Assembly (NCBI GenBank): GCA_036897525.1
Contig: JAYMTJ010000008.1
Location: forward strand, 62,001-126,000
From: Pelargonium x hortorum
Taxonomy: Eukaryota; Streptophyta; Magnoliopsida; Geraniales; Geraniaceae
Reading direction: 5' to 3'
Length of the DNA stretch: 64,000 nt
The notes beneath the pieces are model-generated. The model saw only the letters and a program-made list of their open reading frames with translations. It did no database searches and was not told the origin of the DNA. Made by a program: the position numbers and the translations under genes. This document shows, piece after piece, positions 25,701 through 38,200 of the stretch (position 1 is its first letter; every line of letters begins with the position of its first letter).

Positions 25701-27095
25701 ACACTAACAAATAAAAGATCTTATATTTTCGGTTATTATATTATCAGGATAATGTGCAAAGCGAGTTTCTTCTTAAGTATAAATAGAAAGAGGTGCCTTA
25801 TCAGAACTTTAATTAAGGATTACATATACCCAAGGCATTCCCTTATTCCTAGGTCTGTAATAGAAATCAAAAGGGCGTTCACTCATACAGAGCACATACA
25901 CGCATCTTACTACTATGGTAGTAGGCTCCGGTGTTAAAACAATACAATAGGAAGCAAAAGCACTAACCAAGCGGCTTAGATGACTTAAGGATATCCAACC
26001 AGCATGTCATAGAGTGCAGTTCCTCTTTTGTATGTAAAAGCTTCATTAAAGACCCTCCTTCATTTCATTAACTTCATCATGACTAAAGTATGCAGTTTCG
26101 CTACAAACCTAAAAGGAAGAGTACGATTGGAGTCTTAGAAGAACACGAAATGCATCCGTAAGAGTTCGCTTCGTTTTAATATTAATATCTGATTATACAT
26201 GCAAAATATTCAAAGTCGTAAATCTCGGAGGAATATCTAAAAGAAAAGGTACATAAAAGGGAATACTAGCCTAATCTGATAGCTTCCAGTATACTATCAA
26301 CAAATAGTATAGTATAGTCTAAATTTCAGGGTTTTCGTAAGAATTCACTAGAGCAAACCTACATCTAGAAGCAGAATTCTTTAGGCATAAGTGTCAATAA
26401 CCTTCTCCGCTACTCCACTTCGATAAGAATAACCTGGTTTTGGTGTCAGTCAAGGATAAGTGCTTACAATAGGGTTTTTTTACAAAGTTTATATATACTG
26501 AAGCTATCGTCGAAAGGACACCCGTTCCATACTCAATGTTCTAAGCAATTACCGCGAAGTTCTCACTAAAACTTTCATTATCCAGTTCGAAATAAATCCC
26601 TTATTTTGGATAAGTTTATTATATATAGAATCTAAGTGGATTCTAAATTTTATATATGTACTACCTCTCTCCCCTAACCGGGTAATTAAACTTTATTTTG
26701 GCGAGATCTTAGCATGCTTCAAAGCAGGTGTTACCACGGTATAAGTTTTGGAATTCTTAAATCTTTTGAGATCACAAACCCCTTACTTTACATTTACACT
26801 TAAACCGAGAAAAATCCTTATTGTGCAGGTTACCTAGGCGCCACTCGTAGATTTTAGTAAAGATCTATTCTATCTTTCGAAGTTTAACGGCCTCTTTTCA
26901 AAAGTAAAGGATTCGATTCCTCTAACCGGAAACTCTTTTTAAATGACAGAAAATATCGAGCTCGTACCATGGCTTTAAAGGCTTATGACTTTTCAAAGGG
27001 GACTCAAGACTATATAAGCGCTTCCCTGGCAACCTAAGAATCTTCATAAATTAAGAGGAACTTCAACTCTATAATTAACGAAATGAAAAATTCTT
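19750..27095. other. AT-rich DNA without a recognisable gene
   Basis: The longest frame here (20642-21046, 134 codons, TTG start) is hydrophobic at its N-terminus with Cys-rich segments but resembles no known family, and one frame of this length is near the chance expectation. Another at 25641-25937 is likewise unassigned. The word GGCCCTAAGATAGC at 24102-24115 resembles a conserved large-subunit rRNA word, but without flanking support. AATAGTATAGTATAG at about 26302-26316 is a short AT-rich repeat. Confidence 0.5.
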
Positions 27096-27104
27096 TTACA
27101 GATT

Positions 27105-27180
27105 CTTGTATCCCTGTTTTGAAACTTTGCCTAAAAAAAGGAGGTCTTTGCTCTACCAATCGAACTGCTAAAGTAATTAC
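27105..27180 (-). other. tRNA D-arm-like segment
   Basis: The minus strand reads TAGCAGTTCGATTGGTAGAGCA (27170-27149), close to the usual tRNA D region. A poor T-loop candidate (GTTTCAAAA, 27125-27117) follows after 26 nt. The anticodon arm and acceptor do not pair. It is weaker than the other tRNA-like loci. Confidence 0.2.
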
Positions 27181-27207
27181 AATCAGCAGGATACTGATAA
27201 TTATCCC

Positions 27208-27222
27208 CGATACCCGGTATCG
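27208..27222. other. 7-bp palindrome around one base
   Basis: CGATACC (27208-27214) and GGTATCG (27216-27222) are perfect reverse complements separated by one C. This could be a protein-binding site or a small hairpin with about five pairs. Confidence 0.5.
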
Positions 27223-27229
27223 AATCTAA

Positions 27230-29070
27230 AACAAGCAAAAATCTCCTGATCTTTTGCGTATCCTTTTCTAATAAGCACATAAACTTTCCTTAAACTTCGA
27301 GATAATCAGAAGAAACGTTTTACTTTTAAGCTCTCATTAACTAGTAGAATTGAGTTGACTGATATATAGTAGATCTAACAAGAGGGCCTACTTCTAAATT
27401 AAACTACAGTTTGATCAATCGAAATACTATTCACTTACTTAATTCACTTAGCAGAATGAATAATTTCTATTTTGCGAAGCTATCACTCTAAGGGGTTGTT
27501 TACGAAGCCCCGTAAATATTGTACCATTTAGATACCGGCTTCCTCCTAGATTGAGAGACCCCCGATATTCCGGGTTAGACCAAAAAATCCTGAGTCAAAA
27601 ATTCTACGTTCAAATCGTCCTGCAGAATACCTTAACAAGAAGCATTCCCCCCTTTTTGAATTAGTAAGCGCTTTTCCAGGAAATTCCTGCTATGGGCTTT
27701 TTTTTAAATAATGTGTTCTTAACCGGATTACAAAGCTTTCACTAGTTATAATAGCTACAAAGTCCTCACAGAAAAGACTTAATGCGTACTAACTCATTAA
27801 CACTTACAAGAGTATAATCAATCGTGGTTGAGGCACTAAAGAAAATAGCAAAAACCTCTCATTTTGTAATTAACTAAATCTTCGAACCCTGGAAAAGAAC
27901 GGACATTAACCCCTCACTCTAAACTCTGATTTCCTTTGTCTACAAGAATCAAACAATCTCTCAACTAAAAACACGAAAACTTTACCTCTTATAAGTAAAA
28001 AGCCACAAAATCCCTATGAAATCTTATATAAAGGAAAATTTCGAGAATCCTTAACATAAAAGAAACTCCGGAATACTTAGCAAATAAGGCAGACCCTATC
28101 TATGAAAACTTAAAAGAGGAAAGACTTATTAAAAGAATACAATCTTGTGAACTCCTAAAATAGAAAAAGTTACTACTAATACTAAAAAGTAAGAGGGTTT
28201 TCTATTTAAGGAAACAGCTCCACATAGAACACAAGAGCTACAAGGACAAAGAGGTACAATTCAGAGAGCTTGCTTTGGCCTGTTAGTGCTAGCTAGAGAG
28301 TTTACACTTGTTTTGGACTTCCTGACTAGAATCAGTTACTTTTCCTGTTTATTTAGAACAAGATATTGTGACTCCTTCACTCAATTAGAACTCTTAGGAT
28401 AGGAATGTACTTGTACTCTCGAACAATAGAATAGAGAATAGAATGCAGCAATTTTCCATTAAGACTTAGGATTAACTCACCTGCTATATACAGATTATAT
28501 CCGGCTTACAAGGAGAGGAGCAAGACAATTAAAAAAAAAACAGGTCCATCATAAGCATATAAGCATTACCTGATGGGTTTACAAAATCCAAAACCGAAAG
28601 TGGACCCGGTTCCGGAAATTAAGACATTGTACTGTCTTTGGCCGGCTATAGAGAATGGTTTAGGAAGAATTAAGAGTTTGAAAGAGAAGCGCCGCACGCA
28701 TTAGTCTAAAGCTTTCCTTATCTTATATAAGGCATATCCCTGATTAAATGCCCAACTATGGGTCTGTATGCTCTGAAAGGAATCCAAGCTTTTATAAGTT
28801 CCCTAAAGTCCCGGGTATCCCCCCATAAAGTAAAAAAACTAGTACAGGAGCTTCTCGTATAACCCTATAAAATAGAGTTTCCTACCTAGGTGGTTTTTTT
28901 AATATCTAAGAATAAGCATGTTATACTAAGTTACAATAGATTAAGGGGGCAGGGTCGACAAAAAAAATGATTAACGAGTGAGACCTCTCTTGGGGAGCCC
29001 TTTCTCTTTCTACCGAAATACCACAACTTTCCCTAAAAATTACGAAGTTCTCGGCTCTTCCTATAGATTT
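27230..29070. other. AT-rich DNA without a recognisable gene
   Basis: I see no gene, repeat family or convincing structure. A GAATA-type pentanucleotide run lies at about 28424-28445. Confidence 0.5.
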
Positions 29071-29074
29071 TGCT

Positions 29075-29172
29075 AACTCGGCGTAATAACTCGATTCGAA
29101 CCATCCGCGTCTCTAAAAACGAAGCTGCGTTTTAAAAGTGCAAAATACTAAACCAACTTCAACAGCCGATTT
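29075..29172 (-). tRNA. tRNA-like locus, Lys-like loop
   Basis: On the minus strand the order is GAAGTTGGTTTAGTA (D-arm-like), then CTTTTAA (29138-29132), which is a perfect Lys(UUU) anticodon loop, then a long spacer, then GGTTCGAATCG (29102-29092) as a T loop. The anticodon stem pairs only in its outer part (TGC/GCA), and the T stem (GATGG against CGAGT) hardly pairs. The extra bases between the anticodon arm and T arm would need a long variable arm, unusual for Lys. CGGC and GCCG at the two ends could form a short terminal stem. Confidence 0.22.
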
Positions 29173-29179
29173 AACCTCA

Positions 29180-32100
29180 ATCTTTTTAGCTTTGTAATAA
29201 AGAGTCTCTGCTATATAAGCAATTCCTTTTTTTGATGCGTATCCTGTGTTCTAAAATTGTCTTAAAGAGGTTCTAAATTTTTAGAGCTCTACCCTTTCAT
29301 TAGACAGAAAGTCCTAAAGCATAAGGTGCAGTTTATGACTAATCGGACTAAGCACCTCGTAACTGTGTCCTAATTTTAACATTATAGGTTTTTCTTTAGC
29401 TGATATAGCTAAGTAAAGCCAGCAAAAAGGAGAAACAATACTAGCTTAACAAAATTAGCGGATAACCAGGAGTTCCCTAAGCTAAGAAAATTCAATAAAG
29501 AGTGACTATATGGCTACCGCCTGAGGATAGACCCTGACAGAGGTTTTTGAGGCGTGGAAAGGAAAAGGAGAACTCTAGCTTTTCCTCGAGATTTCGGATT
29601 ATTGAATTGATAAATTGTATTCGAAAGTTGTACAGGTTTCCATATATATACCTAAGAGTAGGAGCTCCATACTCACGCAGCCAAGGTTTTTTTTAAAGGG
29701 TCCTGTAGGTATCATATATAGAAGCACAAGAAATTTTTGGCTCTTAATAAAATAAGTCTCAATTTGGATATTAGCATTAACCTGGAGTTTCGCTCTTATA
29801 TTATATTATATAATTTAGGGGGCTCTATTCTACTTTAGAAAGCTTCTTCTTTCAAGGATTTTGAAAAATACGACCCCATTTAGAATTTATATAGGAAGCA
29901 TCTCGTTTAATTGTGAATAGGAACTAGACTTATACTTTCTCTTTAGAACTTTTTTATACCAAATTACAACTTACTTTGTTAAGCTACAAGTTCAATTAGG
30001 CAACCCCTGTTATAAAAAAATTGATATGTAAAATCCGGACCCCTAGACTAACCCCTAATTAGAATTAGGACTCAAAGCTACTTTACTGCTAAAGAGTTCT
30101 TTAACAGACTTCTTGAATATCAAAAATATACTTGAAAACAAGCAAAGTCTGTTTGTTTTATTTTAACATCTCCTTTAGTACCATATTAACTAGATATGTA
30201 AGGAACCTTATTACTATGTCTTTTGGCACGTGGGTATTTTTAGAAAATAAAGGAGCTACAGCATAAACTTCGTATGGGTCTTCCCTACTATTTATTATAT
30301 TATAGTTTACCCCCGGAGGAATGCAGGGTCCCCATTTTGACTTCTTCGTTAAGGTTTTTTAACTTGAGTTAAGAACCTAGTAGAGCCCTTGTAAGGAGTA
30401 CCTAGAGTTAACTTACTCTTCGTGGAGGACCTTCTCCTTAGCAGTCGAAGTAGTCATTTTTTCTATTTAGTCTATAGTATTGCCTAGCTTTCTAAACCTG
30501 GATACTTGAAAGGACTCTCAAAGGAATCTAATTAGTAATTATTTATCTGTATAACTCAAAGAGGGACAGGTAATTACAACTAGTAGAAATCTGAGTCTTG
30601 TCTTCTATTCTATTCTATATTCTAATGCATGAGGTTATTAAAACTGTATTTTGAGAACATTGCATTATACATTATGTCTTTTGAAGAGTATCATAGCTTA
30701 TCTCGTTTTGTAAAGTCACAAAAGAGAAACTTGAGTCTTTTCCGGGGGATAGAAGTATCCGATAGGGTCTCAGGAGAGCACAAATGAATGTAAATTACAG
30801 GGTTTTAACATACTTTCAGAGGAGAAGCCCCTTTTTTATTAGCCACTATTGTAGAGTTGCCTATACGAGGCTAAGAAATTCTCTATTATAAACAGGAAAA
30901 GTCTTTTATTACTCCCGAGATATAGCAGGAGAAAGACTTTCCTTTTAACCTGGTGTCGAAAAAAGCGTTGTAAGGGATTGCTTTTGTTTGTATCCTATAT
31001 AACTAGCTATATAACTAATGGAACAGAGGAAGAAATAGATTTTTTTAGGAACTAGAATAACAGGCAACTCCTTTGAGCTATAACTTGACTATGGGCCTTA
31101 TCTTTCCTATGAGCCTTACTGCCTGTCTGGAAAACAATTGTAGCTATAATGTTACCAGGAGTCCCGTGGGACTTATCTTACTCCTTTTTTTTGGCTTCTT
31201 GTTCAAGTCTATTTATCCTATGGGCATTAACTGCCTAGCATAGAGTCTTTTTCTTCTAATGGGTATTTATAGTCTATATCTCAATTTTTATGTTTATTAC
31301 AGGATTCTTTCTATTCTATTTGTTAATAATTGATACTCGTTAATTGCTATATAGTTTATAGTTATTGTATTGGAGTCATAGACTAATTACAGTCTTAATA
31401 TAGTAATGGATGCTCCAGTAGTTAAGGTTATTACCTCAGTAGTACAGCCGCAGGCAGGGGGTTTTGAAAGAAGCACGGGTCTTTTTTTTATCCACAGGGT
31501 TAACTATAACAGTTAGATAGGAACTCTCCTTTCATGGTAGGGATTGAAGCTAAAGAATGTTCTAATGGAATCTAAGTCCAAAGACTTTCTATAATTTCTA
31601 ATAGATAGGATAGTTTAGGAATCTCTTTCTTACTTAACTTAATTGTAGCAGAATGTCTTTGGGATGGCTAGTAGAGAACAGAACTTCTAGTCTCTAGTCA
31701 GTAACCTAATATATATCTTTCAATGCCTGACTCTACCAGGAACCCTTATAAGGACTGGTTGCTCTTTCCTAACTAAGACTAAGAATCTGAATTCATTAAT
31801 TAGCTGTACCAGTCAGCTGAACCCTAACTGCCTAAGGGTCGGTAGAGCATGTGGAATTGAATTGGATGCTGTATCTATGTGCCGGTGAAAGCCGTTTCTT
31901 GTGTACTTGTCCGATCTGTAATAGCCGGTGAACTACAGAATGGAAGATAGTGAAATGAATGTCTTCTTGTGTTCTAATGGGATAGCCAGCTCAGGATTTA
32001 TTGGGACTGTTGCTAACAACTATTTTCAAGAAGGAATGAAACTATCTTGTTTGCTAAAGCGAGCCAAATAGGGTTAGAATGAGACAGTGCTGCTATAATT

Positions 32101-33540
32101 GTATTCCGGTGTTGCTGTATCTAATAAGACAAGGACTTATAGAATCCCTTCTTTGTTGGATGGGATAGAATGCTCTGAATATAGATACTCTTTGAGAGCT
32201 TGTATAATTTCAAGGGTTGCCTCTCAATGGTACTAAGACTCACTCTATCAATGGTACTGCAAACTACGAAAGAGACATAAGCATAGAGAATCCAATTCTT
32301 TGTAATGCAAGGCTTGTAAGCTAAGGACTGTAACAAGAGAAAGGTATATTAGGTCCATACAAATTTCCTTACTGGGATTAATAATTAATATAATAAAATA
32401 AATAGGAGAATTTCTTTCTGAATATTATAACATTACTCCCGTTTTAAAACAACTGTACTCTACACGGAGCAGGCTCTTTTCATCTTTCTCTAGTACGAGG
32501 TTATTCCGTTTTACACCCCACGAGTTAAAGGGGCAAGCTTATGTATCGGCTTTATGCTATAGCAAGAGGACTTTCAGAATTAAAATGAAATAACACAAAT
32601 CCGGAATCTAGGATCCTGTAAGTAAGTAAGGAAAACTTGAAGTCTGAGCAAACTCCAAGAGAACTTTTTCTTTTAGTGGGTTCTTATAAATAAACTAAGA
32701 CTAAAAAAACTATCCTATCTTAAGAAGCTGTCGTTTAGTATCCCATTTAAGTAGGCAAGGTGTCTTGATCGGAGGTACGTATATTTCGAGCATAAACTGG
32801 GAGTTCTATAGTCTTGAGCCTAGATTAAGTAAGGAGTGTAGTAAATGAAATGTGGGGTGCAATTCAATTTAGTTCAAAAAGACCTCAACACAAAGTTAAC
32901 GGAGTACAAGAGCTAATCTTCTCAAGCATTAGGTGCTTTTAAGGCACCGGGGATTCTTTAGCCGTTTCTTCCACAGAGTCTTTTTTAGCGGTTTGGGTAA
33001 TCTAATTCCTTATGCAGCCAAGTACTTCTACGGAAGGCTTTCGAAAAGTAATTAAAAAATCTCTGAAGTAAAAGAGATAGTAAAGCAAAGGCATAAGGAT
33101 TTGAAGTCTTGTGTAAGATGCTAACTGTATTAAAATGAAAAACTCGAAGGGAAACAAACCCTTTAAGTACAGATTGTCCTCCTCCTTCGCTTTGTATACA
33201 AGTTCATACAAACTCCCAGTATGAGTTATGAAAAAGGTTATAGAAGATTTATCTAGTAATAAGGCTTAGCAAGTTTACCCTCTGATCAGAGTCAAGTTTC
33301 CGGGTTATCCTTTATACTGGATAAAGAGATTCATATCTACTGTAGAGGACAATTGCAAGTTTATTGTATAAATCGGTTCTCACAAGTGTCTTATATTAAG
33401 GCGGTAATAAGTAAAAGGGGAATCCTAGTTATACTTACTAGAATATGGAATGAAAGGTCTTGTTTTTGTAAAGAGGAACGCAGGATTCCATACCTAGGCA
33501 ACTCAAACGCTTAGAAAAAAAAAAGCTAAGCCCCTTAATT
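29180..33540. other. AT-rich DNA without a recognisable gene
   Basis: No gene is supported. AT microsatellites lie at 29796-29813 and a TTCTA-type run at 30603-30624. The stretch 31800-32110 is less AT-rich, carries a D-arm-like word GGTCGGTAGAGCA near 31837-31849 and a short CGG/CCG hairpin near 31884-31896, but no T loop and no intron core that I can defend. CTAGTACGAG at 32490-32499 resembles the sarcin-ricin loop only by itself. Confidence 0.5.
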
Positions 33541-33546
33541 TAACTT

Positions 33547-33589
33547 ATATTATAATTATAGTGGTTTGAGTCAAGTATAATTATAATAT
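33547..33589. other. 14-bp perfect inverted repeat
   Basis: Fourteen bases at 33547-33560 are the exact reverse complement of 33576-33589, around a 15-base loop GTGGTTTGAGTCAAG. The arms are pure A/T. It is the longest perfect hairpin I found in the window. Candidate roles are a bidirectional terminator, a cruciform, or a replication-origin stem-loop; nothing adjacent settles which. Confidence 0.7.
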
Positions 33590-33599
33590 TATTAAAAAA

Positions 33600-35240
33600 A
33601 GGAAACAAATACATTTCAGGCTGGACGGCAGTATAGTATAGGAAGCTCCCATTTGAGAGGGGGCCAAACCCTTAATTAAGCATATCCTTTTAAAAGAACC
33701 CTTTTCGGGTAATCCAATCCTATGTGATACCCCTTACTTATAGTCTTTCTTATACCTTCGGGGTTCATATATTTGTAGGGTACTCATGTTCAGTACTCTA
33801 CTAGCCGGAGCTCGTGGCATAAACGCAAACCGAAATCTGTATTTTTCTGAACCTACAAAAATCTTTTTTAGGAGGGCTTGTGAGATAATAAAAGCCTTCC
33901 GATTTTTACTACACAAAATAAACGCTAGAAACGCAAGTCATTTTGAAAATGTAAAGGGATCTTACATCAGAGTATCTAAATACTTTAGGCTTATGAAAAC
34001 TAAGACGGAAATATTAAGTACGCGGTAATTCCAAAAAAAGTTTAGGGATTTACAGGGGGTTTTATACAATTATATGCAATTTGAGGTTGTAGATTTTTTA
34101 TTTCACAGTAACTAAAGTGCATCTTAGGGGTTCTTTATCAGGAAATAAATCGGTTTTTTCCACTAATGGATTAAGGCTATTCTTTTCCTACTCTGTTACA
34201 GGGAAATCCTAGGAACAAAAACACTCTTTTAAACTAGAAAATTCTCTTTCGAGGGGCTTTTTAGAAACCTTTAGCTATATCTATGAATAAAGGGCACTAA
34301 AACAGGTTAAAAAGGGCTCCAAGTGATTTCTTTTTATTTCTGATTATCCGGTCGTGATTCTCTATTTGGAGCAGGACATTATAGAATAGGCTGTGCTTTT
34401 AGATCCCGTGAGGTCACTCCTAAGTTTTTTTTCATGAGTTCTGTTCCTTCATTTTATTAAGCGAAAGCTCTTTTCCAGGTTTGGGAATTTGTTTTTGTAA
34501 GCCGATGATATATCTGTATAGCAAGAATAGGAGTATGAGTAAAGATACCTAGGAGAGACCCTTCTTGTTATAATGTTATCATGGACGTAGCTAATGGAAT
34601 TATGGAATTCATGTACTATAGGAGTTCTTAGTATTCTATTCTATTCTATGTATTTTAGTTCTTTCTTTTTATACAAAGTATAGATAGTACTAGTTGTTTC
34701 GAAAGGGGGTTATTCCTCATGCCTTATTTGTGCTTATCGATAAAGAGGAAAAAGCTTTATACAATACAGAAATATTTACCGACCCAGTAAGTGAGGGAGG
34801 TTAAGACAATAGAAGTATAATGATAGGGAAACTCTTACACACTAAAAGACATACAACTACAGCAAAAGCTGGCTTCACTTCATATTTACAGGACTCCCTG
34901 CATTCTTTCTGTAATCAATTCAGAAGTAGGAGTCGAAGTTCGAACCATTTTAGCTACAACAAATTGAATCAGTTTCTGTTCCGAAGACATTTAATTTATC
35001 GGAATAAAATATTGACTCAAATAGCCTTGAATCAAAAATGCCTTACAGGGCACGGTAATTCTTTTGTTTTTTTAGCGCACGTAAATGGTGGGGCGCGGTG
35101 GGTATTATTTGCTTTAATCTGGTATTCCTTATTTAGAAAGTCTTTAAAGGGTATTCTTATCTATAGAGTCTTTTCTACTCCTGAATTTTAGTTTAAAATA
35201 AGGTAGCTATTCAGGAATCAATCTTAGGGTGTTGTTCCTG
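33600..35240. other. AT-rich DNA, short unassigned frames
   Basis: Two plus-strand frames lie here: 33786-34028 (80 codons) and 34820-35191 (123 codons, ATG start, Arg/Ser/His-rich in its first half, hydrophobic near the end). Neither resembles a family I know, and about one frame of 123 codons is expected by chance. A TATTC microsatellite lies at 34632-34650. I list them here rather than as genes. Confidence 0.45.
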
Positions 35241-35251
35241 TGTTCCTATCC

Positions 35252-35278
35252 GGGGTTTCCCCTTCTGCGGGAGCTCCC
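35252..35278. other. two adjacent GC-rich palindromes
   Basis: GGGG (35252-35255) pairs with CCCC (35259-35262) around TTT. Six bases later comes the perfect ten-base palindrome GGGAGCTCCC (35269-35278). Two GC palindromes within 27 bases are unusual in DNA this AT-rich. Confidence 0.6.
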
Positions 35279-35289
35279 ATTAAGTAGTT

Positions 35290-38200
35290 CCAAATTCCGG
35301 GTAATTTGAGATTGACTTTTGTTTGGGTATAGCTTGGGATGGTCTAAACCTAAAGCGTAAACTTATGAGGGTTTGCTATAGTATAAACGCGTGTTAACTA
35401 AAAAACAATTAAAGGTAATAATAATAAAAAGTTATTGAAAATTTCTTTAAGGGGGTGGGGTGCTTCCTTATTTTATTTAATGCATTTCTCCATTGTGGGG
35501 TATAAACGAGACGAATGATAAGGGATTTCCCTTACCTTAAAGTAAGTTACTAACGTATCTTTTCAGTCCCCATCCAACGCAGAATTACGATAATGTGTCA
35601 ATGTGTCTAGATTCTACACTCTTACGAGCTTACTCGCCCAGGAATTCCCGGAAATTAGTATTAAAAAAAATTTATAGGACTTCTAAATATGAAATATTCA
35701 AGGATGGACTGTCTCAACAAATAGGGTAACAGTAAAAAAAAGGTTACTACTACAAAGTAGAGTTTAGCATAAAACACTACAATTCTTCGATCTTCTGACA
35801 AGGTTAGCAGGAAGTTCTTTAATTCTTTCTAGTGGTAAACTTTTATTAGAGAGAAGTTAGAAAATCACAGCGCAGTAGCCTCCCCTTTTTTAATTTATAA
35901 CTTGAAAATTTCCAAGTTAGTTATTTTTTTATGAGCCTTTCAAAAAAGAAGGAGTTCGCTAATTTACTGTAAAGTCTACTCCCGCAGCAAGGGATCTCAT
36001 GTCAGAAGCCCTTGTCTAATCTATTTTTCTTGAACAAGCTTAGGCTTAGATAGAGAGGCTTTAATATTATGTCAATATAGCTAAGAGTTCCTTGTAACAC
36101 CTTTCTTTGTTTTATAGAGTAGTATATTATATATAGTCAGTCTAACCTCGACAAGGATTCTTTGTTTCATTTTCTTGCTAACTTTTCTACCTTCTATACT
36201 TCTATAAAGTGTCGTTTTAAAGGGAACTCCTAAGTAAGTATCTTGTAAAACTAGTAGATTCTTTTCAAGCAAGAAGGGCCCTAATTTCTCTTATAAGGAG
36301 TCTTATAATTTTTATAAAATAAAAAAAGAGAACTGCATTTTAGTTTATAACTGAAGTTGGTAAATCCTAGGATTTTTTTGTAGGTAACCCTTCTATTGCA
36401 GGGAACTGGAGTAACAGATGTTGTATTTTCTTAAAATTTTTAGAAGTCATTAGGGCGGAGTCCTATTTACTTACCAAGTGCTACCCCTTAAACTATAGCT
36501 TACCGCCTGGAAAGAATAGATTGTAGTCTACCAGCCCCGTTGGTAAAAGAGATATAACTGCATTAACGATAGGAGCACGCACTAGCCTTTTTTTTATCTT
36601 GTACAAAACCCAAAAGTAACCTTTCCTAAAGGAGATTTTAAATCAAGTCTAGGAAAATTCTCTGTTGTTAAAATAAAAAAAAAAAAAAAGGAATCTTATA
36701 TACATTTTATATAGAATATAAAGTTAAAGTGTACGAAACTCCTATTGCATTTCCTAGGTGGAAAGTTTATAATTCCGCCTAGCAGGGATCCTCTTGAATC
36801 TCTATTCTTTAATCCCCCAGATACTAAACATAACACCAGAAAACCCTTCCCTTTTGGCAGGCCTTTCCTTAGTATTCTTACCTGTTAGGAGCTCTTACTT
36901 ATCAGGGCAACAAAGTGAATATTAAAATAATATAGAACAAAACCCTATATTTTTCTCTGTGAATAGTGTACCTTTAAGTAGTTGAGGATTTCTAAAAGCA
37001 TTTATCTGTGGAGAACGCTTGCCAATTTGATCAGATTCCGTTAGTTCAACTCCCGGAGTACCCCCTTTTTAGCCAAGTTCTATAAGTTTATGTAAGAGTT
37101 TTCGAGAAAGTTCTAGCAAAGCGCAAGAATTTGGATGGAATGTTAAAGTCCTGTCATCATAGGCGATTTACCCATAAACATAAAGTCAAGCCTAAAACCT
37201 CGGAATACAAAGGAAAGGGCTTTACAGACTATGCAACTCAAAACGGGAATTTAGATCCCATTATTCAGTACTTTTAGTTCAGAAAAAATACCCTATGAAA
37301 TGAAGTGCTGCCTTGGAGGGGTCTTACTGAGGCGGGGAAGGAACTCAATTACTAGTAATACTTGTTTTAGCCGATAAATTAGCTTAAATTAAATCCTCGT
37401 AAAAAGCTGGCCTAAATAAAGGTGAGTCCTTTTCCTAATCTAAGGTCCCGGAAGTTAGGTTGTGCTGTAGTTATAAAAACTTGGTTTATTATCTGACTGT
37501 ATCTCTTTTCTTTGATAGGGGCGCTAAAGCACGTACTCTGGGAGCTTATAAAGATATCAATAGAAAGGAAATCCATCTTAGACAGACTCTATAATTATAG
37601 AATATAGAAAATACAAGTCTTTCTGAAGTTTAAACTACAGATAGCAAAACCCCATAAAATCTAATTTGTAAATTGAACAACCTAAAGTTCCGGCTAAAGG
37701 ATGGGTGAAATCATATAAAGTAAGCTCCTAGACTCAAGTTGAGCTTTTTGCCCTCGGCCTTATCTCTGTTCCCTAATTTCTCTAAAAGTTAGGAAAGATT
37801 TTTAGGGGATAGTAAGGCTCCTCTCGGGTTTGCGGAGCTCCAGCACAGTTTAAAGAGAAATAAACACATTTACTAAACCTGGCTAGGGGGTATGTATAAA
37901 ACTTTCCTAAAAAGGGGGTTTCTTCACCAACTGTATGTAAACAAAAGTTAGTTATCGTTTTATTCAGAGTGTTTATAAAAAATAAGCAGGACTTCCTTAT
38001 AATGACTTTAAAATAAGCACAATAAGCTAAAAAAAAGATATCGTTTAGTTAAAAAAAAAGTGATACTTGAATTAACGAGTTTCTACTATTATTTATTAGG
38101 TAAAGCTTACACTTGGATTGATAAAGCGGGACTCTTTACGAGTATTGTTATAGAATATTTCCTTTCAATTGAATAGGCTAAAAGTCCATTATGAGTTTGA

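Noticed and set aside
31837-31930. D-arm-like word followed by a hairpin, considered as a group II intron domain V
   Set aside because: The conserved AGC start, the bulge and the complementary arms of domain V are not present; only a three-pair CGG/CCG hairpin can be drawn.
32490-32499. CTAGTACGAG, resembling the sarcin-ricin loop
   Set aside because: The conserved continuation AGGACC is missing and no other rRNA word lies nearby.
34820-35191. 123-codon frame with ATG start
   Set aside because: Length is near chance expectation and I recognise no domain.
36438-36508. Small three-armed fold closed by GGCGG/CCGCC on the minus strand
   Set aside because: No T-loop or anticodon signature, and short stems of this kind are easy to find by eye in long sequence.
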